Assembly (NCBI GenBank): GCA_017620795.1
Contig: JAGAUM010000220.1
Coordinates: 1-5,799 of the forward strand
Reading direction: 5' to 3'
Source: Clostridia bacterium
GTDB taxonomy: Bacteria; Bacillota; Clostridia; RGIG8785
Length of the DNA: 5,799 nucleotides
The notes below the pieces were generated by a model that saw nothing but the letters and a program-made list of their open reading frames with translations, had not been told where the DNA came from and made no database searches. Of this stretch, positions 1-4,388 are shown piece by piece; within the stretch, counting starts at the first letter, position 1, and every line of letters starts with the position of its first letter. The translations under genes and the position numbers were made by a program.

Positions 1-62
1 AAGCTCCTTCGCGTCGATGATACTTGGTGGGCAACTGCCTGGGAAAGTAGATCGTCGCCGGA
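1..62 (+). rRNA. rrf: 5S ribosomal RNA, 3' part (5' end outside window)
   Basis: The first ~62 bases align by eye with the 3' half of Bacillota 5S rRNA. They begin at the conserved AAGCTC, continue through GCGTCGATGATACTTGG and the helix around GGGCAACTGCCT, and end in GGGAAAGTAGATCGTCGCC. The B. subtilis 5S, as I remember it, has the same spacing from AAGCTC to its 3' end. The 5' half lies outside the window, so helix I cannot be closed and the exact 3' end is uncertain by a few bases. The neighbouring tRNA on the same strand fits the tail of an rRNA operon. Confidence 0.9.
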
Positions 63-66
63 ACCA

Positions 67-94
67 GTGGGTACTACATCGCTGTAGTACCCAC
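67..94 (+). other. Perfect 12-bp hairpin between 5S rRNA and tRNA-Asn
   Basis: GTGGGTACTACA (67-78) and TGTAGTACCCAC (83-94) are exact reverse complements around a 4-base loop TCGC. No T-run follows, so it does not look like an ordinary intrinsic terminator, and the tRNA begins 8 bases later. It is probably a spacer hairpin in the rRNA-tRNA precursor, either a processing stem or a leaky terminator. The role is inferred; the structure is seen directly. Confidence 0.7.
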
Positions 95-102
95 ACCTAT
101 AT

Positions 103-178
103 TCCTCCTTAGCTCAGTCGGTAGAGCATGCGGCTGTTAATCGCAGAGTCGTTGGTTCGAGTCCAACAGGGGGAGCCA
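103..178 (+). tRNA. tRNA-Asn (anticodon GTT)
   Basis: A complete 76-nt cloverleaf can be drawn. The acceptor stem is TCCTCCT / AGGGGGA with one T-G wobble; the D arm is GCTC...GAGC with AGTCGGTA in the loop; the anticodon stem is TGCGG / TCGCA. The 7-base loop CTGTTAA places GTT at 136-138, which reads Asn codons. The variable loop is GAGTC, the T arm is GTTGG-TTCGAGT-CCAAC, the discriminator is G175, and CCA is encoded at 176-178. It lies 40 bases after the 5S rRNA on the same strand and is followed at once by a strong terminator, so it is probably the last gene of the rRNA operon transcript. Confidence 0.97.
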
Positions 179-209
179 AAAATCCTCGTTCGCAAGAACG
201 GGGATTTTT
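178..209 (+). terminator. Rho-independent terminator of the 5S-tRNA-Asn transcript
   Basis: The left arm 178-191 (five A, then TCCTCGTTC) pairs with 196-209 (GAACGGGGA, then five T) across a GCAA tetraloop. This is a 14-bp stem with a single T-G wobble at 186/201. The stem starts at the last A of the tRNA CCA end and finishes in the T-run, the classic intrinsic terminator arrangement. Confidence 0.9.
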
Positions 210-289
210 ACGTATTACCTCTTCACTCTTCACTTTTCCCTAAATACGAACGAGGATTTTGAAGTAATAAGTAATAGTGAATAAGGAAG
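179..289. repeat. Compound intergenic repeat: 14-bp inverted repeat plus degenerate 7-bp tandem repeats
   Basis: AAAATCCTCGTTCG (179-192, the left arm of the tRNA terminator) recurs as an exact reverse complement at 247-260. Each copy of the arm has a run of degenerate heptamers nearby: CTCTTCA, CTCTTCA, CTTTTCC at 219-239, and AAGTAAT, AAGTAAT, AGTGAAT, AAGGAAG at 262-289. The second run is roughly the reverse complement of the first (TTCACT on one side, AGTGAA on the other), so the block is palindromic at two scales. It contains no ORF. It resembles a non-coding dispersed repeat, but copy number cannot be judged from one window. Confidence 0.5.
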
Positions 290-300
290 AAGTTGAGGTG

Positions 301-325
301 GCTTTGCTTTCGCAAAGCTTATTTT
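301..325 (+). other. Hairpin followed by a T-rich tail; possible weak terminator
   Basis: GCTTTGC (301-307) and GCAAAGC (312-318) form a 7-bp stem around TTTC, followed by TTATTTT. The stem is short and the tail is interrupted by an A. It could be a weak backup terminator behind the tRNA or a fragment of the repeat block. No gene lies immediately upstream other than the already terminated tRNA. Confidence 0.35.
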
Positions 326-344
326 AATATGTTCATCTTTTCTT

Positions 345-358
345 TTGGTTCGAACCAA
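345..358. repeat. 14-bp perfect palindrome resembling a tRNA T-arm
   Basis: TTGGTTCGAACCAA is fully self-complementary. Its first 9 bases are identical to the T-arm of tRNA-Asn upstream (152-160), and the following ACCAACA resembles that tRNA's GTCCAACA. It may be a remnant of a tRNA end or a protein binding site. The bases from about 359 to 396 contain nothing else I can identify. Confidence 0.4.
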
Positions 359-396
359 CAAATATATGCTAACGTCCGCTTGTGTTCGAGACCAAT

Positions 397-423
397 AAAA
401 AAGCCACCCTTTGGGGTGGCTTT
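397..423 (-). terminator. Rho-independent terminator of the XRE regulator gene
   Basis: AAAGCCACCC (400-409) pairs with GGGTGGCTTT (414-423) around TTTG. Read on the minus strand, the stem ends in six T followed by ATTGG (plus-strand A-run 397-402). The regulator's stop codon (422-424) lies partly inside the stem. On the plus strand the tail is only TTTAC, so the direction is clear. Confidence 0.88.
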
Positions 424-637
424 ACTTGTTGATATCTGGGTTGTCGGTCTGGTCTAAAAGAAAGTCGATGCTGACATCGTAGTATTGGGACAGTTTAATC
501 AGCACTTCGGCAGTGAGAGAGATGATTCCGTTTTCATATTGAGAATAAGTATTTTGAGAGACATTCAGCACTTTTGCAATGTCCTTTTGTTTGATATCTC
601 TGTCCTCGCGGATTCCGCGTAAATTCTTAAACTTCAT
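422..637 (-). CDS. XRE/Cro-family helix-turn-helix transcriptional regulator
   Basis: This 71-residue protein is essentially one HTH_3 (Cro/CI-like) DNA-binding domain. Residues 17-24 (QKDIAKVL) form the first helix of the motif, N25-V26 the turn, and 27-37 (SQNTYSQYENG) the recognition helix with the typical YENG ending. Residues 41-61 hold the family's last helices, including an LSQYYDVSIDFLL-type segment. No effector, peptidase or membrane domain is present, so it probably acts as a small dimeric repressor. The start is supported by AGGGTG (plus-strand 643-648) 5 bases upstream. It is divergent from the membrane zinc-finger gene, and two dyad operators lie between them, so autoregulation and control of that neighbour are likely (inference). 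GC content is about 40%, below the downstream genes. A prophage or mobile-element origin is possible, but nothing else phage-like is visible. Confidence 0.92.
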   Translation of the reverse strand: MKFKNLRGIREDRDIKQKDIAKVLNVSQNTYSQYENGIISLTAEVLIKLSQYYDVSIDFLLDQTDNPDINK

Positions 638-653
638 AATATCACCCTAAAAT

Positions 654-682
654 ATTATGACATATCTGTAATAAAGATATTG
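654..682 (-). promoter_or_regulatory. Possible promoter of the XRE regulator gene (weak)
   Basis: On the minus strand, CATAAT (plus 654-659) could serve as the -10 box, with a poor -35 (CAATAT, plus 677-682) 17 bases upstream. Operator copy 1 (662-680) would cover the spacer. The -10 is acceptable but the -35 is far from consensus, so this is tentative. Confidence 0.4.
662..680. promoter_or_regulatory. Operator copy 1, dyad ATATCT-N7-AGATAT
   Basis: This is an inverted repeat with 6-bp arms, 662-667 and 675-680. It shares the 11-mer TATCTGTAATA (663-673) with operator copy 2, 25 bp downstream. The 25-bp spacing is close to two and a half helical turns. It lies just upstream of the -35 of the rightward promoter and overlaps the likely leftward promoter. 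Binding by the adjacent XRE protein is inferred from position and repetition. Confidence 0.7.
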
Positions 683-708
683 ACTTTTATCTGTAATACA
701 GATATAAT
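680..708 (+). promoter_or_regulatory. Sigma-A-type promoter of the membrane zinc-finger gene
   Basis: The -35 TTGACT (680-685), a 17-bp spacer and the -10 TATAAT (703-708) give a near-consensus housekeeping promoter. A start site near 715 would leave about 30 bases before the ATG at 745. Such a strong promoter with a dyad inside its spacer implies repression in the resting state. Confidence 0.85.
688..704. promoter_or_regulatory. Operator copy 2, perfect dyad TATCTGT-AAT-ACAGATA
   Basis: The 7-bp arms at 688-694 and 698-704 are perfectly complementary around AAT. The dyad fills the spacer between the -35 and -10 boxes and touches the -10, so a bound protein would block RNA polymerase directly. 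It shares TATCTGTAATA with copy 1. The XRE protein encoded next door is the obvious candidate ligand (inference). Confidence 0.8.
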
Positions 709-744
709 AAGTTTGAAGAAGCTACTATTAAGGAGGAAAAAAGA

Positions 745-1275
745 ATGTTGTCTCAATCGGGCAGAGTAAGTAGTATTCCAAAAACGTTGAAAGAATGTTA
801 TGAAGAAAATGAGCTGGTTGCTCGTTTGTGGAAAACTTGCGATAATATTGAATTTGTCGGACGGATAATATTTGGGGTTGTATTGATAATTGGATTTATT
901 GTTGCATTGGTTTTTGGCATATATGATGGGGCAATAGGAGAATTCGTTATCGTTTTTGCGATCTCTTTTGTCGGAGCGCTTTTCGAATGCTTAATCTATA
1001 AATTTATCGCAATGCGTTTTGCGTCTCTTGCAAGTCTTGTTCAAAACACTCGCATATCTGCAAATGTTACTTTGTATAGAGAAAGAGAGTGTGTAACGGG
1101 AGAAGTAGTAAAAAATAAGGTGGAGGCAGAAGTTCAAGAAATTGAGAATGCGGATGAGCAGGAGTACGACCAGGAAAGCTGGTGGAATACATGGCAATGC
1201 AATAAATGCTCACACGCAAATCCTGTAGCTACAGAAGTTTGCGAAGAATGTGGAGCCAAAAAACCTATCATTTAA
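745..1275 (+). CDS. Two-pass membrane protein with C-terminal RanBP2-pattern zinc finger
   Basis: I do not recognise a named family for this 176-residue protein. Seen in it: a soluble N-terminus of about 36 residues; two hydrophobic segments at about 38-60 and 64-90 that should be a transmembrane hairpin; a charged, acidic linker (about 118-145); and a C-terminal zinc finger at 150-169. The finger reads W150-x-C152-x2-C155-x3-N159-x6-C166-x2-C169, which fits the RanBP2-type pattern W-x-C-x2-4-C-x3-N-x6-C-x2-C. A generic zinc ribbon is the alternative. Both termini probably face the cytoplasm. The start is set by AAGGAGG (730-736) 8 bases upstream. The gene is transcribed alone from an operator-covered promoter, divergent from the XRE regulator, and ends in its own terminator. 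GC content is only about 36%, clearly below the CE15-like and minus-strand genes, which suggests transfer. Function unknown; a membrane sensor or adaptor is one possibility. Confidence 0.85.
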   Translation: MLSQSGRVSSIPKTLKECYEENELVARLWKTCDNIEFVGRIIFGVVLIIGFIVALVFGIYDGAIGEFVIVFAISFVGALFECLIYKFIAMRFASLASLVQNTRISANVTLYRERECVTGEVVKNKVEAEVQEIENADEQEYDQESWWNTWQCNKCSHANPVATEVCEECGAKKPII

Positions 1276-1279
1276 ATAC

Positions 1280-1304
1280 CCCTCCCTTCGGGGAGGGCTT
1301 TTTT
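1280..1304 (+). terminator. Rho-independent terminator of the membrane zinc-finger gene
   Basis: CCCTCCC (1280-1286) pairs with GGGAGGG (1291-1297) across a TTCG loop closed by C-G, the especially stable UUCG tetraloop in RNA. It is followed by C and six T. It starts 4 bases after the stop codon. Confidence 0.93.
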
Positions 1305-1305
1305 A

Positions 1306-1334
1306 TTGCAATCTGTTGGTCTTCGTGGTATGAT
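1306..1334 (+). promoter_or_regulatory. Promoter of the FliB-like gene, TG-extended -10
   Basis: TTGCAA (1306-1311), a 17-bp spacer and TATGAT (1329-1334), preceded by TGG (1326-1328), give a good sigma-A promoter with an extended -10. It begins directly behind the previous terminator's T-run. A start site near 1341 would leave only about 9 bases before the ATG at 1350, so the transcript would be almost leaderless. Confidence 0.7.
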
Positions 1335-1349
1335 GGTGTGGGTGATTTT

Positions 1350-2192
1350 ATGAAAGAAATTTTTCCGCGTTACTATCCCAAATTCAAGTGTATTGCAGGG
1401 GAATGTCGGCACAGCTGTTGTATCGGCTGGGAGATTGACATTGATGCGGATACCTATGAATTATACCAATCTTTAAACTCGCCTATGGGGGAGAAGATTC
1501 GGACGCATATTGAAGGGGAGCCTCCTCATTTTGTTTTGGGTGAAGGGAAGCGTTGTCCTTTTTTAGACGAGGACGGGCTTTGCGAAATCATCCGTGAGCA
1601 TGGGGACGGAGCGTTGTGTGACATCTGTTACCTACATCCGCGGTTTTCAAACGAGTATGACACCTTTACCGAGACAGGCTTGGGGCTTTGTTGCGAAGAA
1701 GCGTCGCGGATTATTTTGTCTGAAGAAGCGCCGTTTTTTATTCGTCATCCCTTATGGATGAGCCGAAAAGAGCGTCGTTTTTTCAAGGTGCAGAAGGCTG
1801 TTTTGAAGGTGCTTCAGGACCGCAAACTGACCTTTCAAAAGCGGATGGGTGTTTTAACCGAAAAATATCGGATTACTCTGTCGACGGAGGAGGCTTTAGT
1901 AGCAGAATTTTTAGCCTTGGAGCGTTTGGATGAGGCGTGGACTGAGGCACTGGCATGTCAGGGTGGTGTGAAGAAGGAACTTCTTTTGGAGCAGTTTGGC
2001 GCGTACTTAATCTTCCGTCACTGGGCGGAGGCATGGACAGACGAGGACTACGCCAAAGTAGTGCGGATGGTTTTAAAAAGCTGTCGGCTACTGGGGAGGA
2101 TTGCCACGGACGAGACCTTTTTGGACATGGCGCGGATGTACTCTTCGGAAGTGGAGTACTCCACCGAAAATTTGGCAAAGTTGATGGAATAG
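1350..2192 (+). CDS. fliB: FliB-like cysteine-cluster protein (flagellin lysine-N-methylase family)
   Basis: The 280-residue product has the family's N-terminal signature: C14-x4-C19-x3-C23-C24-x2-W, then R68-C69-P-F-L, G-L-C78, C90-x2-C93 with a following HPRF, and C114-C115-E-E-A in place of the usual S-C-P-E-A-A. These cysteines probably bind a metal or Fe-S cluster. Salmonella FliB methylates flagellin lysines and is about 400 residues, so this copy is much shorter, although the C-terminal segment SSEVEYSTENL (about 265-275) fits the family's end. No flagellar gene is nearby, so the substrate may not be flagellin. The frame is open further upstream, but the ATG at 1350 is chosen because homology starts there, GGGTGA (1340-1345) precedes it, and a promoter ends at 1334. 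An upstream start would run into the previous gene and its terminator. The name is a family assignment; orthology to fliB is not proven. Confidence 0.78.
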   Translation: MKEIFPRYYPKFKCIAGECRHSCCIGWEIDIDADTYELYQSLNSPMGEKIRTHIEGEPPHFVLGEGKRCPFLDEDGLCEIIREHGDGALCDICYLHPRFSNEYDTFTETGLGLCCEEASRIILSEEAPFFIRHPLWMSRKERRFFKVQKAVLKVLQDRKLTFQKRMGVLTEKYRITLSTEEALVAEFLALERLDEAWTEALACQGGVKKELLLEQFGAYLIFRHWAEAWTDEDYAKVVRMVLKSCRLLGRIATDETFLDMARMYSSEVEYSTENLAKLME

Positions 2193-2195
2193 CTA

Positions 2196-2224
2196 TTGAA
2201 AAGCGCGAAAAAGCGTGGTAGAAT
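2196..2224 (+). promoter_or_regulatory. Promoter of the hydrolase-YbjN operon, TG-extended -10
   Basis: TTGAAA (2196-2201), a 17-bp spacer and TAGAAT (2219-2224), preceded by TGG (2216-2218). It begins 3 bases after the stop of the FliB-like gene. A start site near 2231 lies upstream of the ribosome binding site AAAGGAG (2237-2243). It has the same GTGGTA core as the promoter at 1306-1334. No terminator is seen between the two genes, so read-through from the FliB-like gene is also possible. Confidence 0.7.
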
Positions 2225-2252
2225 AATGTCAAGACGAAAGGAGCTGGGAAGT

Positions 2253-3413
2253 ATGAGAAAAGTTACTTTTTTAGGCAAGATGCCTGACCCGTTTTTAAAG
2301 GCGGACGGTACCCGTGTCACCCCCGAGGAATGGCCTGAGTACAAAAAGGCATTGCGCGATATGATTGTGGATATTGATTTCGGTGGGATGCCGCCGAGAC
2401 CTGAAGTATTAGAAGTAGAGCGGTTAAGCGAGATTGCTCCGAACGCCCCCCGCGGTCGGTTCGGGACTTGGTTCCGCATCAAGGCAGGCTCGAAAGAAAA
2501 GCAGTTGACCTTCTTGCTGGAAATCACCCTGCCGTGGGTCAAAGAGAAGGTGCCTGACGAGTGCGCCCCCATCGGTGAGGATGAGAAGTACCCTGTTTTG
2601 CTGACGGGCGACGGTTGCTACCACAATATGGACGATGTGGTCATCAAGGCAGCATTGGCGCGTGGTTATGCAACGGCGCGGTTTAACCGTTTGGAGATTG
2701 CAAACGATGTGAAGTATAGCCAAGAAGGTGGCATTTATGATATTTACCCCGGCATGGATTTCACGGATATTTCCGCATGGGCCTGGGGTTATACGGTTGT
2801 TATGGACGTGTTTGAACGGCTGTCCTTTATTGACGAGACCGAAGTTGGCATTACGGGTCATTCCCGTGGTGGCAAGACCGTTTTATTGGCGGCGGCAGTG
2901 GACGAGCGTATCAAGTACGTTTGCCCCAACAACAGTGGCTGCCATGGCGCCAACTCCTACCGCTGTGTAGTAGAGGGAGACAAGGATGAGTTTGACTGGG
3001 CTTGGCGGAGCGAGCGGTTGGAGGATATGTTGAAGTCCCTGCCCACCTGGCTTGGACCGAAGCTGAAGGAGTATGTCAATCGGGAGCAGGAGCTTCCTTA
3101 CGATATGCACTATTTCGGTGCGTTGATTGCGCCCCGCTATTACATCCAGAACGAGGGAATGCAGGACTACTGGATTAACCCTGTCGGTGCTTGGCAGAAC
3201 TTCATGGCGGTAAAAGAGTGCTACCGCTACTTGGGATGCGAGGACCATGCAGGGGCGTGGTTCCGTGCAGGTGCTCACCGTCATCAGTTACCGGATTTTG
3301 AGACCTTCTTAGACTTTATGGATCGAGCTCGCGCAGGTCTGCCTTTGGCAGAGCATTTGAAGGTTAACCCGTATCCTGAAATTGAGAAAAACTTTGATTG
3401 GGGAGAAAAGTAA
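2253..3413 (+). CDS. Intracellular alpha/beta hydrolase, CE15 (glucuronoyl esterase)-like
   Basis: The 386-residue protein has an alpha/beta-hydrolase core. Residues 113-119 (YPVLLTG) are an early strand, and G202-H-S204-R-G-G-K208 is the nucleophile elbow, so Ser204 is the nucleophile. P225-N-N-S-G229 follows the next strand. Residues 281-298 include LPYDMHYFGALIAPRYYI, and A341-H-R-H344-Q-L-P carries the likely catalytic His. The elbow, the DERI segment after it, the LIAPR strand and the H-x-H near the end resemble CE15 glucuronoyl methylesterases. The canonical CE15 Glu seems to be Asn227; E301 or D305 after the LIAPR strand could supply the acid. No signal peptide is present, so it acts in the cytoplasm, presumably on imported substrates. 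The ATG at 2253 is preferred over one at 2226 because AAAGGAG lies 9 bases upstream. The next gene starts 1 base after its stop. A dienelactone-hydrolase-type esterase is the alternative. Confidence 0.75.
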   Translation: MRKVTFLGKMPDPFLKADGTRVTPEEWPEYKKALRDMIVDIDFGGMPPRPEVLEVERLSEIAPNAPRGRFGTWFRIKAGSKEKQLTFLLEITLPWVKEKVPDECAPIGEDEKYPVLLTGDGCYHNMDDVVIKAALARGYATARFNRLEIANDVKYSQEGGIYDIYPGMDFTDISAWAWGYTVVMDVFERLSFIDETEVGITGHSRGGKTVLLAAAVDERIKYVCPNNSGCHGANSYRCVVEGDKDEFDWAWRSERLEDMLKSLPTWLGPKLKEYVNREQELPYDMHYFGALIAPRYYIQNEGMQDYWINPVGAWQNFMAVKECYRYLGCEDHAGAWFRAGAHRHQLPDFETFLDFMDRARAGLPLAEHLKVNPYPEIEKNFDWGEK

Positions 3414-3414
3414 A

Positions 3415-3894
3415 ATGGCAGACATGGAAAAAGCAAAAGTTGTATACGAGGGGCTTTGTAACGCCCTGACTCACGCTGAATGGAAATTCAAACGTTTTGA
3501 TGAGGATTTGGCCATCGGAACAGGGGCGCAAGGAGACGACCTGCCCATATCCTTCATCGTTTCGGTAGATGCAAATCGCGATTTGGTCCTCTTATTGTCC
3601 AAGATGGATTTTGAAGTAAAAGAGGATAAACGGATGGAGATGGCGGTTGCCATTACCGTTGTCAACAATAAATTGGCGAACGGTAATTTCGACCTTGATC
3701 TGGGCAACGGAACCCTTTCATATCGTATGGCGCTTTCGTACCATGGCAGTATTCTGGGCAGAGAGGCTTATGATTACTTGATTCATGCTTCTGTATCAAC
3801 CATCGATGAATTCAACGAAAAGTTTTTGGCGTTGGCAACGGACATGATGGATTTGGAAAAGTTCTTAGATGTAATCAGCAAAGAAAAAGAATAA
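3415..3894 (+). CDS. YbjN-like protein (type III secretion chaperone-like fold)
   Basis: This 159-residue, acidic, soluble protein has no signal peptide, membrane segment or catalytic motif. It shows the pattern of YbjN-like proteins: a G-D-D-L-P-I-S-F segment (about 39-46), a V-D-A-N-R-D-L-V strand pair, an E-M-A-V-A-I-T-V-V-N-N helix (about 75-85), then G-N-F-D-L-D-L-x-N-G-T-L-S-Y-R (about 90-104), and a final helix. Members are thought to act as peptide-binding chaperones or regulators; the exact role is unknown. GGGGAG (3400-3405) inside the end of the preceding hydrolase gene lies 9 bases before the ATG at 3415, and only one base separates that gene's stop from this start. The two genes are therefore probably co-transcribed and translationally coupled. 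It ends in a bidirectional terminator. The family call rests on remembered patterns. Confidence 0.72.
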   Translation: MADMEKAKVVYEGLCNALTHAEWKFKRFDEDLAIGTGAQGDDLPISFIVSVDANRDLVLLLSKMDFEVKEDKRMEMAVAITVVNNKLANGNFDLDLGNGTLSYRMALSYHGSILGREAYDYLIHASVSTIDEFNEKFLALATDMMDLEKFLDVISKEKE

Positions 3895-3923
3895 AAAAAG
3901 AGACCCCAACGGGTCTCTTTTTT
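3894..3923. terminator. Bidirectional terminator between convergent operons
   Basis: GAGACCC (3900-3906) pairs with GGGTCTC (3911-3917) around CAAC, flanked by an A-run on the left and six T on the right that also pair. Read in either direction it is a GC stem followed by a T-run, so it serves both the YbjN-like gene (stop 3892-3894) and the YhcH-like gene (stop 3922-3924). Both stop codons touch the stem, so the ends of the two operons are fully compacted. Confidence 0.93.
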
Positions 3924-4386
3924 ATTGGCCTACTTTTACTTTGACAACGATTTTTTTGACGGGAGCCGATTCCTCAACCGCCATACCGGGACGATGGATA
4001 TCGTGGGGGAAGAGGATGGCAAAGTCTCCTGCAAACAAGGTCAGGCGACAGGCGTCGGGCGAGGGTTCGTAAAACTCCACATCCTTTGTGTCGTTATAAG
4101 GCTCATTGATGCGGACGGCATCGCCGATTTCCTCTACCTCGATGATTTCGGAGCCCGAAACCACCACCTGAATGTCGATGTAGTTGCGGTGCCCTTCGTT
4201 CTTGGCTTTTTCAGGGGCTTTGGAATCGTACTCCTGAACCGATGCGTAAAGGTTCTTGCCGTCAATCTCGTACTTGCCGACGGCCAGGTCATCTGCAATG
4301 GCATCCCTGATGAATGCGAATGCCGCAGCGAAGCGGGGGTGAACGGAAATGTACAGGTCAGCGTGTGCAACAGAATCAAAAATCAT
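3922..4386 (-). CDS. YhcH/YjgK/YiaL-family protein (DUF386; possible sugar anomerase)
   Basis: The 154 residues match this family's usual length of about 150. Family hallmarks are present in order: G37-K-Y-E-I-D-G-K-N-L-Y47, then N63-E64-G-H66-R-N-Y-I-D71-I-Q, E80, a D102-V-E-F-Y strand, and F126-P-H-D-I-H131-R-P-G, ending V-K-K-I-V-V-K-V. The fold is a cupin-like beta barrel; E64, H66, D71 and H131 are the likely metal or substrate ligands. E. coli YhcH (NanQ) is an N-acetylneuraminate anomerase, and others occur in beta-galactosidase (EbgC) or plant-sugar loci, so the sugar here is unknown. GGAGG (plus-strand 4394-4398) lies about 7 bases before the ATG, inside the end of the PHP gene, and the gap to that gene is 2 bases, so it is the last gene of the minus-strand operon. 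No sialic acid genes are visible. Confidence 0.9.
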   Translation of the reverse strand: MIFDSVAHADLYISVHPRFAAAFAFIRDAIADDLAVGKYEIDGKNLYASVQEYDSKAPEKAKNEGHRNYIDIQVVVSGSEIIEVEEIGDAVRINEPYNDTKDVEFYEPSPDACRLTLFAGDFAILFPHDIHRPGMAVEESAPVKKIVVKVKVGQ

Positions 4387-4388
4387 GT

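Noticed and set aside
219..289. CRISPR array from the heptamer repeats
   Set aside because: Units are 7 bp, degenerate, contiguous and in two orientations, with no spacers and no cas genes.
638..744. Riboswitch or structured leader between the divergent genes
   Set aside because: The dyads lie in and upstream of the promoter, before the predicted transcript start, so they are DNA operators and not leader RNA.
422..1275. Toxin-antitoxin pair (XRE antitoxin with membrane toxin)
   Set aside because: The genes are divergent with separate terminators, and the membrane protein carries a zinc finger and a long soluble tail unlike small membrane toxins; no toxin motif is seen.
1206..1349. N-terminal extension of the FliB-like reading frame back to 1206
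   Set aside because: It would overlap the zinc-finger coding end, pass through a strong terminator and a promoter, and encode no family sequence; homology starts at 1350.
2196..2252. Earlier starts (2196, 2226) of the CE15-like hydrolase
   Set aside because: They overlap the promoter boxes and the ribosome site AAAGGAG at 2237-2243, which is spaced correctly for 2253.
3382..3414. Earlier start of the YbjN-like gene at 3382
   Set aside because: It would overlap the end of the hydrolase gene; GGGGAG at 3400-3405 is placed for the ATG at 3415.
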